From WTXA01 sp041741995 (lineage in GTDB: Bacteria; Bacillota; TC1), in assembly GCA_041741995.1 (NCBI GenBank), contig JBGSJN010000006.1, forward strand, positions 1-5,214: 5,214 nucleotides of DNA, given 5' to 3'. Below are positions 1-5,214 of this stretch, in pieces. The translations under genes were made by a program, and so were the position numbers. The notes beneath the pieces are model-generated. The model did not search any database. It had not been told where the DNA came from and saw nothing but the letters and a program-made list of their open reading frames with translations. How positions within the stretch are numbered: the stretch's first letter is position 1; each line of letters opens with the position of its first letter.

Positions 1-1923
1 TAATTTTTCAATTTCATCTTTAGGTATACCTCTACCAGAGTCTTTAATATGTAATCTGGATATAGATTTCTCAACCACGATTTCAATCTCTACCTTACCC
101 TTATCGGTATATTTAATTGCGTTATCTATTAAGTTATCAGCTACTTCTTGAATTCTTGTTCTGTCTGCAATGACAGAACACTTCTTTGGTTTTATGAAAT
201 TAACAATTAAACCTTTCTCTTGAGCTTTTGTTTGCAATCCTTCCAGAGAATCATTGACAACATCAATTAAATCTACATTTACGAAATTAATTTGTAATCT
301 GTCGTTATCAATTTTTGTAGCTGACAACATAGTTTCAAGAAGCCCAATCTCTCTAGAAACATGTTCAACAGCCATTTCGTTATATTTCATTATTTTATTA
401 ATTTCAGGATTTGGAGTTTTTAACAAGTATCTATTCATAAACACAGCATTCCTTACTATAGATAATGGGGTCCTAAGTTCATGTCCTAAAATATCTAACA
501 TGTCTCTTTCAAATTCAATCTTCTCTGCAAGCTTAGTGTTTTTTTCTTTTAATTCGTTTGTTGCCTTGGCAACTTTCTCTTCTAATATTTTATTAAATTC
601 TTTTATAGTTTCATAAATTTGAACCCTATTAAAAATTTCTTTTAACTTGAAAGTAATAATCTCAATCGTATCCAACTCATCCTTTGTAAATGCGTCTGAA
701 TGATAATCTCTTGTGAATATTAACCAATTATTCTCGTCAATGTTTGAGACTATTTCCAACGTGTGATTGTCTTTAATGAAAATATAATCGGAGGCGGCCC
801 CCTCTTGGATAATAATAGTTTTTCGAATTTTTTTAATTTGACTAATCGAAATTAATGGGCATATTTTGTATTCCGGTAACACCTTAAACATTCCTTTGTT
901 ATAAGTTACAAAATATATACCATTGTTTGGATACCCTCTCGTTAGAAGTTGTAATGTCTTGTCAATAATTATTGTTGGATCTAATTCTTTATTAATATCT
1001 TTATCCATTTTCATTATCATCTGATTAAGAAGATAAACTTCAGGATTGATAAATTTTGTAAGTTTTTTGTCTAAAGAAATAATTAACGAAGAAATAAAAA
1101 ACCCTATTAGAATTGCTGCAACAAAATCAATAAATAAACTACTCACATCATACAAATCAAGATTTAGGAACTTGTCCTTAATAAATCTTAGTGAGAAAAC
1201 AATAAAAAATAGTATCAAACCGATAATGAAATACTTTAATGTTTTAATTACTATCGACCTTACAGAAAAAAGTCTGTGCTTAATGATAGAGGTGAATACT
1301 GTAAATGTGAAAAATAAAGAAAAGATAACCCCAGTATTATTGAATGAATAGATACTTAGTAAGGGTAATAACATATTCGTAATAATTGTTGGTATTGCAA
1401 ATCCAATAATTCCTAATAACAAATATCTTATTTGCTGTTTCTTAATACCGCTTACTTTTTTATAAGCTTGGACGAGATTTGAAATTGCTAAACCAATAGA
1501 AACAACCACAAAGAATATAAACATGGAAAACAATCTTCCTAATTCAACGTTTATCCCCGATACTTGAACGCCTTTACTAACAGATGCAATTATCAAATTA
1601 GTAAAAACTAAGAGAGCAACTATTATTAAATATAATATGTAATAAGACCGTACAAGTTTCTTATTTGCATCTTGAAGGAAACCAAAAGAATATAAAGTGA
1701 TAAAGAATAAGGCAGATGTAGAAGACAGGAAGAGGATATCTTCCCAAAGCATTGTAGTATTTAAGTTTAAAACTATCGTTGACCCACCCCAGAAGCCGAC
1801 GGAAATTGTTGCTAAAGAAAAATATATATACTCTTTTTTAAGAGATTTGAACCTTGTAAGAACCGCAGCACCTAATACAATATTTGTAAAAGATGCAAAA
1901 ATAATTAATATCGTCTCAAGCAT
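1..1923 (-). CDS. Membrane sensor histidine kinase with N-terminal 7TM-like region (C-terminus cut by window edge)
   Basis: The frame is open from ATG at 1923 to base 1, giving 641 codons without a stop; the C-terminal end of the ATPase domain lies outside the window. Residues 1-216 hold about seven hydrophobic segments (near 2-22, 34-54, 60-82, 92-114, 129-151, 166-190, 197-216). Two more follow near 229-247 and 262-284. Residues about 305-430 form a soluble, possibly GAF-like domain, and 432-475 look like a charged coiled coil. The HisKA H-box is GHELRTP with phospho-acceptor His481. The ATPase N-box is DNLIDNAIKYT (Asn601) and the G1 box is DSGRGIP (628-634), so all catalytic motifs that fit in the window are intact. 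By family it should autophosphorylate and pass phosphate to a response regulator; none is seen here, but one may lie to the left. The start sits one base after the methyltransferase stop (TAATATG) with no clear Shine-Dalgarno, so translation is probably coupled. The kinase call is secure; the ligand and the exact helix count are not. Confidence 0.93.
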   Translation of the reverse strand, partial: MLETILIIFASFTNIVLGAAVLTRFKSLKKEYIYFSLATISVGFWGGSTIVLNLNTTMLWEDILFLSSTSALFFITLYSFGFLQDANKKLVRSYYILYLIIVALLVFTNLIIASVSKGVQVSGINVELGRLFSMFIFFVVVSIGLAISNLVQAYKKVSGIKKQQIRYLLLGIIGFAIPTIITNMLLPLLSIYSFNNTGVIFSLFFTFTVFTSIIKHRLFSVRSIVIKTLKYFIIGLILFFIVFSLRFIKDKFLNLDLYDVSSLFIDFVAAILIGFFISSLIISLDKKLTKFINPEVYLLNQMIMKMDKDINKELDPTIIIDKTLQLLTRGYPNNGIYFVTYNKGMFKVLPEYKICPLISISQIKKIRKTIIIQEGAASDYIFIKDNHTLEIVSNIDENNWLIFTRDYHSDAFTKDELDTIEIITFKLKEIFNRVQIYETIKEFNKILEEKVAKATNELKEKNTKLAEKIEFERDMLDILGHELRTPLSIVRNAVFMNRYLLKTPNPEINKIMKYNEMAVEHVSREIGLLETMLSATKIDNDRLQINFVNVDLIDVVNDSLEGLQTKAQEKGLIVNFIKPKKCSVIADRTRIQEVADNLIDNAIKYTDKGKVEIEIVVEKSISRLHIKDSGRGIPKDEIEKL

Positions 1924-1924
1924 A

Positions 1925-2602
1925 TTATTTTTTTAACACGAACATATTTGCTTGGCCTGCATATGTTCTTCCTATATAGATAATTTTAAATTTCACTATT
2001 TTAATTATTTTTTCATATTCAGCCCTATTCAATCTCTTATATTTTTTATCAATTTTTAAATTAACCATTAATATTCTAAGTAGTGTCGGTATACTTTTTA
2101 TTAAACTAACCATTTTAGAAATACTGAAAGACTTATTTAATAGTATTGAAAAATACTTATAATCCTTTGGTGGCACCGGATCGGAGAAGATAAAAAACCC
2201 TTCGCTATTTAATGATTTGCGTATTGATTTTAAGGCTTCGGTTTTATTATCTAATGTGTACATAACATTATTCATAATTATAATGTCATATTTATTTATT
2301 TGCTTTTTTAGAAATGAACTGGCTTCGGCATGTACAATTTCTACATTATTATTATACCCCTTTTCTTTTGCCTTATTAAGCATTCCAAGATCACTATCAA
2401 AGGCAATGATTTTTGAATCAGGATATTTTTCACTTAGCAACTTTGTTAGGTTTCCCGTTCCCATCCCGATTTCCAAAATTGTTCTTTTATTATTTACGTG
2501 CTTATTAATAATTTTTATATACTCATAAAGCAATTCCGAATACGCAGGCAAAGCATTTAGTTTGTCATAATCACTGGAATATTTTGACCAAATATTATTC
2601 AT
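1925..2602 (-). CDS. Class I SAM-dependent methyltransferase, substrate unknown
   Basis: This is a complete 225-residue protein of the Rossmann-fold methyltransferase type. SAM-binding motif I is LEIGMGTGNL (residues 43-52). The acidic end of strand 2 is FDSD (68-71), the usual ribose-binding position. The motif IV region is YDIIIMNNVMY (105-115) and the strand-5 region is LNSEGFFIFSDP (131-142). Residues about 148-182 form a hydrophobic and basic helical stretch inserted before the last strands. Such caps often shape the acceptor pocket, and this one hints at a hydrophobic or membrane-near acceptor (inference). The profile resembles small-molecule methyltransferases more than rRNA or DNA enzymes, since no NPPY/DPPY motif is present. 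The ATG overlaps the ligase stop by one base (TAATG), and the stop is one base before the kinase ATG. It is therefore the middle gene of an operon and likely acts on the same pathway as the ligase. O-, N- and C-methylation cannot be distinguished. Confidence 0.88.
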   Translation of the reverse strand: MNNIWSKYSSDYDKLNALPAYSELLYEYIKIINKHVNNKRTILEIGMGTGNLTKLLSEKYPDSKIIAFDSDLGMLNKAKEKGYNNNVEIVHAEASSFLKKQINKYDIIIMNNVMYTLDNKTEALKSIRKSLNSEGFFIFSDPVPPKDYKYFSILLNKSFSISKMVSLIKSIPTLLRILMVNLKIDKKYKRLNRAEYEKIIKIVKFKIIYIGRTYAGQANMFVLKK

Positions 2603-4065
2603 TACAAATTGTATTTATGTTTTAAGCTATTATCAGAGAAACTCGTAAATTTAATTTTACAAATATCATCTCTTTGATATGGAGTATGATATGCATTCTT
2701 ATAACCTTTATCATTCTTTAATAAAAACTCAATAATTGAATTTCTAATTTTCTTTTCTAAATCACCCGTTGGCTTTACCTCTTGCTTAAGTTCAATCTCT
2801 ACCAAATAGTTTTGGAACATATCTTTTTGAATTATTGTACTTACTTTAAATTTTCCGGTATGGTGCCTAATAACATCAGGTTGGGAAAGAGCTTCTTTGA
2901 AAGAGTTAATGTAGATATTTGCTCCGTTTAAAATGATAGTCCCATCGTCCCTACCATACACGGCAAAAAATGGTAAGTTAAGAAATTCACCATTTTTTTC
3001 TTTCACAATTTTATCGATATTTAACCCTCTCTTCTTAAAAACTTCTTTAACTTTAACAGGTGATATTATCTTCGCTCTATCATGTAGGTCATACCGTACA
3101 AGTGGGTTTTGTTTTAATTTCGTCATAATTAATTTACCATCAACTACTTCAAGGTACTGATTCAATGGGTTATATTGAAAAAAATGTAGCGGCATTTCTT
3201 CAACTGAGGTTAATTCTTTAAGAATGTTTTTATCTTTAAAACAGTATTCCTTAATTACTAGACTAGTTATTTGTTCGGCCGCAATTCCTATGCCACTATC
3301 TGCAGCACCAAATGCGGAGAATATTCTATATGAATTATCTTCTTTGGTTTTTAATAATTCTTCATAATGCTTAACCCAACTATAAGTAACTCCTTCCGCT
3401 CCCAAAATGATTCTGATATTATATTTTTTCAAATCTACACCTTCTATCATAGCCTTATCAACAAAGGCTTTAAATGTTAAAGGATAAAAAAACATAATTA
3501 TTTGTTCATAATCCTGGCCAAATTTGCAAAGCAAATCTAATGGTTCATCTACTATCATGCCACACGAAAACACAGTTATATTAGGGTTGCTTTCAGCAAT
3601 CTTAAATAGACCTGCGAGGACTTGTTGACCTGTAATCCAACTACTTAATGCAAACGTTGATACTATCAATGTTTTTTTTGACGATATGTTAAACACCATG
3701 TCTAAATTCAATTCTTTATATTTAACATAATCTTTAAAGTCACTTGCGTTTTGTGACCAATAAGTAGGCTTTCCTGAATAACCAGAGCTCCTATAAAAAG
3801 AAAGTGGCGTTTTATTTAAACTAATGTCAGTAACTTGATTGTTATTTATATAATTTGCTTTATCACTAATTGGGATTTGTCGAAATGCATCCATGTTCAT
3901 AATGCTATTAAGTTTGTAACCCTCATGCGTTAAAAATCTTCTATACTCTTCAATCTTGTAGGCTTGATTAAAGCACTTAATTGCATTTATTTCTGAGACT
4001 TTATTTAAAATATTAAAGGGTACATATTTTAAGAAGCTTTTGAGTATTAAGGTTTGAATTTTCAT
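2602..4065 (-). CDS. PaaK/CapK-like adenylate-forming ligase (AMP-dependent acyl ligase family)
   Basis: From ATG 4065 this is a 487-residue, probably cytosolic protein of the ANL superfamily, closest in pattern to phenylacetate-CoA ligase/CapK-like proteins. Members activate a carboxylic acid with ATP to an acyl-adenylate and pass it to CoA or another acceptor. Visible motifs are the glycine-rich loop SSGYSGKPT (93-101), GAEG (222-225), FGAADSG (252-258, the aromatic/acid A5-like motif), RYDLHDR (324-330) and GRDDGT (371-376, hinge region). The basic tail LKHKYNL ends the protein and could supply the catalytic lysine. The Tyr in the loop replaces the usual Thr of SSGTTGKP. The frame stays open upstream to a TTG at 4137, but ATG 4065 is preferred: a good promoter lies inside that extension and a weak purine-rich stretch (AGAAAG) precedes the ATG. 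It is first in an operon, overlapping the methyltransferase by one base. The substrate acid and the acceptor cannot be read from sequence; a LuxE-like acyl-transfer role is an alternative. Confidence 0.85.
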   Translation of the reverse strand: MKIQTLILKSFLKYVPFNILNKVSEINAIKCFNQAYKIEEYRRFLTHEGYKLNSIMNMDAFRQIPISDKANYINNNQVTDISLNKTPLSFYRSSGYSGKPTYWSQNASDFKDYVKYKELNLDMVFNISSKKTLIVSTFALSSWITGQQVLAGLFKIAESNPNITVFSCGMIVDEPLDLLCKFGQDYEQIIMFFYPLTFKAFVDKAMIEGVDLKKYNIRIILGAEGVTYSWVKHYEELLKTKEDNSYRIFSAFGAADSGIGIAAEQITSLVIKEYCFKDKNILKELTSVEEMPLHFFQYNPLNQYLEVVDGKLIMTKLKQNPLVRYDLHDRAKIISPVKVKEVFKKRGLNIDKIVKEKNGEFLNLPFFAVYGRDDGTIILNGANIYINSFKEALSQPDVIRHHTGKFKVSTIIQKDMFQNYLVEIELKQEVKPTGDLEKKIRNSIIEFLLKNDKGYKNAYHTPYQRDDICKIKFTSFSDNSLKHKYNL

Positions 4066-4087
4066 TTCTCTTTCTAAATAATTATTA

Positions 4088-4116
4088 ATAATAACAACTA
4101 CTGTTTTATAACTCAA
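4088..4116 (-). promoter_or_regulatory. Sigma70-like promoter for the ligase-methyltransferase-kinase operon
   Basis: Reading the minus strand, a -35 hexamer TTGAGT (4116-4111, 4 of 6 matches) and a -10 hexamer TATTAT (4093-4088, 5 of 6) are separated by exactly 17 bases. Transcription would begin near 4081, leaving a leader of about 15 bases before ATG 4065. If used, this promoter excludes the upstream TTG at 4137 as the start codon, because that codon would not be transcribed from it. The region is AT-rich, so chance hexamers are common; the ideal spacing and position are the main support. Confidence 0.55.
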
Positions 4117-4139
4117 AACTTTTGCTTTGTGCTGCAATA

Positions 4140-4168
4140 TTTACCCTTATATCTTCATGATGTATAAT
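4140..4168 (+). promoter_or_regulatory. Sigma70-like promoter for the XRE regulator-hydrolase unit
   Basis: A perfect TATAAT (4163-4168) lies 17 bases downstream of TTTACC (4140-4145, 4 of 6 matches to TTGACA). Transcription would start near 4175, only about 17 bases before ATG 4192, leaving almost no room for a leader. It is back to back with the leftward promoter: the two -35 boxes are 23 bases apart, so one bound protein could influence both. The -10 box is enclosed by a palindrome (4157-4171). Confidence 0.65.
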
Positions 4169-4194
4169 CATACTATATATTCATCGGCATCATG
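4156..4194. repeat. Widely spaced 7-bp inverted repeat, CATGATG/CATCATG
   Basis: CATGATG (4156-4162) is matched exactly by its reverse complement CATCATG (4188-4194). The second arm overlaps the regulator's ATG. The arms are 32 bases apart start to start, close to three helical turns, so they lie on the same DNA face. The left arm shares bases with the 4157-4171 palindrome, so these could be repeated half-sites of one operator, or an mRNA/DNA coincidence. Support is the exact match and its placement only. Confidence 0.3.
4157..4171. promoter_or_regulatory. Candidate operator: palindrome around the regulator's -10 box
   Basis: The sequence reads ATGAT, five bases, ATCAT: a perfect inverted repeat with 5-bp arms. 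It is centred at 4164 and contains most of the TATAAT hexamer. XRE-family proteins bind as dimers to short palindromes, often over their own promoters, so binding here by the adjacent regulator would block its own transcription. That the regulator binds here is inference. Arms of this length can arise by chance in AT-rich DNA; the placement is the main argument. Confidence 0.4.
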
Positions 4195-4989
4195 GTGACC
4201 CTGGGTGAAAAAATTAAGATGTTTAGGAACGACCAGAATATAAGTCAATTTGAGCTTGAAACAGAACTGAATCTTGGCTATGGCAGCATAAGTCGGATAG
4301 AGACAAATCAAATAATACCTAAGCGACATACTTTAGAAAAAATTGCGAAGTTTTTAAAATTAAACGATAGAAAATTCGATTATCTAGTTGGATCGAGGAT
4401 AAAGGCCCCAACAGAAAGCGAAATAATGCAAGTAACAGATTTAATGAAAGAAGTCTGGGTTAATCCAAACGTGTATATATTACTCAGAGACGACCATTTT
4501 CGGCTATGTGCGGCTTCAAAAGGTATTTTAAATCTATTCAAGATTACAGAAGAAGATTGGAATGAAAAATACTATCTAAGAAACATCGCTTCAGTAATGT
4601 TAGATAAAAGGCTAAAATTTCATAATTCATACAATCTAGAGCTTAATAAAGATGCTATTAGTGACTTAACTACGATTCTTGTAGGCTTTTATTACGAAAT
4701 GAGCTACTTAAAACTAGAAGATGATTATATAGAAGCAATTAATGAAATTGAGAGAGATCCTATTGCAAAATCAATACTTGAAAAAATTTATCAAACAAAA
4801 ATCTACCCATCTCATTTTCTTATTAACGAAAGACAGTTAAAAGTATATGATAATAACGAAGAAATATGCCTTTCCTTCTATACAGAAGTCATTCCCGATT
4901 CAACGAGATTTTCTTTTATTCACTTTTTCCCTAAGCCAGATTCTTTTAATTCTCTTTTGAGTTATAATAATAAAAAATCAACAACCTAA
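4192..4989 (+). CDS. XRE-family HTH transcriptional regulator with probable MmyB-like (PAS-fold) ligand domain
   Basis: This is a complete 265-residue protein. Residues about 4-66 are a classic Cro/C1-type helix-turn-helix: LGEKIKMFR, then SQFELETELNLG, then the recognition stretch SISRIETNQIIPKRHTLEKIAKFLKL. Residues about 80-255 form a mixed alpha/beta domain. It opens NPNVYILLRDDHFRLCAASKG and closes with strands ending FSFIHFFPKPDSFNSL. That pattern fits the PAS-like ligand-binding domain of MmyB-like regulators, members of which are recalled to bind fatty-acid-like ligands; the match is by eye and weaker than the HTH call. No Rgg-type helical repeats or peptidase motif is seen. ATG 4192 gives the expected short lead into the HTH; GTG 4195 is the nearest alternative, and neither has a Shine-Dalgarno. 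It is divergent from the ligase operon, which is its most likely target together with its own promoter. Confidence 0.88.
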   Translation: MVTLGEKIKMFRNDQNISQFELETELNLGYGSISRIETNQIIPKRHTLEKIAKFLKLNDRKFDYLVGSRIKAPTESEIMQVTDLMKEVWVNPNVYILLRDDHFRLCAASKGILNLFKITEEDWNEKYYLRNIASVMLDKRLKFHNSYNLELNKDAISDLTTILVGFYYEMSYLKLEDDYIEAINEIERDPIAKSILEKIYQTKIYPSHFLINERQLKVYDNNEEICLSFYTEVIPDSTRFSFIHFFPKPDSFNSLLSYNNKKSTT

Positions 4990-4990
4990 C

Positions 4991-5214
4991 ATGCATTACC
5001 TAATTCTTCACGGAACATTTGGAACAAATCAAGGGAACTGGTTCCCTTGGCTAAAAGCGAAATTAGAAGAGCAAAAACATACAGTAACCATTCCTCAATT
5101 CCCCATTGAGGACTATGAAGATATGACCGCAAAAGGCCAGCCCTATGAATGTAAACAGCAGAATTTAGCAAATTGGCTTAGTTACTTCGAAATTAATGTG
5201 CTACCAATAATAAC
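4991..5214 (+). CDS. RBBP9/YdeN-like alpha/beta hydrolase, N-terminal part (cut by window edge)
   Basis: Only the first 74 codons are present, and the frame is open to the right edge. The start MHYLILHGTFGTNQGNWFPW, followed by a strand ending VTIPQFP (residues about 32-38), matches the opening of small serine hydrolases of the RBBP9/YdeN type. It gives the first strand, the HG oxyanion-side loop and the second strand with its P-x-x-P turn. The nucleophile elbow (G-x-S-x-G), acid and histidine would lie beyond the window, so catalytic competence cannot be checked. No signal peptide is seen, so it is probably cytosolic. ATG follows the regulator's TAA by one base (TAACATG), implying co-transcription and coupled translation. 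A role in hydrolysing an ester or thioester made by the divergent operon is possible but only contextual; these hydrolases also occur as stand-alone genes. Confidence 0.8.
   Translation, partial: MHYLILHGTFGTNQGNWFPWLKAKLEEQKHTVTIPQFPIEDYEDMTAKGQPYECKQQNLANWLSYFEINVLPII
5030..5049. repeat. Near-perfect hairpin-forming inverted repeat in the hydrolase gene
   Basis: CAAGGGAAC and GTTCCCTTG are exact reverse complements separated by TG. In RNA this would be an 8-bp stem closed by a CTGG loop. It encodes QGNWFPW, a conserved-looking segment, so protein constraint may explain it. It has no U-tract, so it is not an intrinsic terminator. Confidence 0.4.
5092..5112. repeat. Second hairpin-forming inverted repeat in the hydrolase gene
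   Basis: TCCTCAAT and ATTGAGGA are exact reverse complements around a five-base TCCCC loop, 43 bases after the previous hairpin. It lies inside the coding sequence and has no U-tract. It may be an mRNA structure or chance. Confidence 0.35.

Noticed and set aside
254..616. Open plus-strand frame of 120 codons
   Set aside because: It lies antisense to the HisKA region of the kinase, whose motifs are intact on the minus strand; its translation is a low-complexity Ser/Phe/Leu-rich shadow.
789..804. GC-rich patch (14 of 16 G/C) in an AT-rich gene
   Set aside because: It reads in frame as Glu-Gly-Ala-Ala-Ser of the kinase and makes no convincing hairpin or site; probably codon chance.
1046..1351. 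Open plus-strand frame of 101 codons
   Set aside because: It is antisense to the kinase membrane region; no recognisable domain.
1697..1936. Open plus-strand frame of 79 codons
   Set aside because: It is antisense to the kinase N-terminus and no start signal is evident.
1925..1936. Run of seven A on the minus strand at the methyltransferase stop, where a +1 shift would fuse it to the kinase
   Set aside because: Seven A is short for efficient slippage, it simply encodes the Lys-Lys end, and a normal ATG follows one base later, so no fusion is needed.
1925..1960. Possible terminator at the T-run near the methyltransferase end
   Set aside because: The T-run is on the plus strand (A on the transcribed message) and no GC stem precedes it, so it cannot act as an intrinsic terminator for the leftward operon.
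2217..2528. Plus-strand frame with hydrophobic translation resembling a small membrane protein
   Set aside because: The hydrophobicity comes from reading the methyltransferase antisense; the methyltransferase motifs are clear in the same bases.
2933..3160. Open plus-strand frame of 75 codons
   Set aside because: It is antisense to the conserved ligase motifs GRDDGT and RYDLHDR.
4986..5171. Minus-strand frame of 61 codons
   Set aside because: It is antisense to the hydrolase, whose HGT and PQFP motifs fit a known family; no promoter is seen.

Overview
The window is AT-rich bacterial DNA with no RNA genes, insertion sequences or CRISPR array visible. It holds five protein genes in two divergent, tightly packed transcription units. 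Gene content and style suggest a member of the Patescibacteria/CPR. The pointers are a multi-pass (7TM-type) histidine kinase, a distant PaaK-like adenylate-forming enzyme, a small RBBP9/YdeN-type hydrolase, near-zero intergenic spacing and the use of TAA stops. This placement rests on resemblance only and is tentative; the standard genetic code fits every gene.

Leftward unit (minus strand, promoter near 4088-4116). It reads: a PaaK/CapK-like AMP-forming ligase (2602-4065), a class I SAM-dependent methyltransferase (1925-2602), then a membrane histidine kinase (1923 down to the left edge, C-terminus missing). Ligase and methyltransferase share one base (TAATG). Methyltransferase and kinase are separated by one base (TAATATG). 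These junctions argue for one co-translated operon.

Rightward unit (plus strand, promoter near 4140-4168). It reads: an XRE-type helix-turn-helix regulator with a probable MmyB-like PAS-fold ligand domain (4192-4989), then, one base later, an RBBP9/YdeN-like alpha/beta hydrolase (4991 to the right edge, truncated).

The 126-bp region between the ligase and regulator start codons carries two back-to-back sigma70-like promoters. A perfect 5-bp-arm palindrome encloses the regulator's TATAAT box, the arrangement expected of an autoregulated XRE repressor or activator.

The most interesting reading, which is inference, is a self-contained small-molecule module. An acid-activating ligase and a methyltransferase would make or modify a probably hydrophobic metabolite. 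A multi-pass membrane kinase and a soluble ligand-binding regulator would sense it outside and inside the cell, and a hydrolase might turn it over. No product can be named from the sequence.
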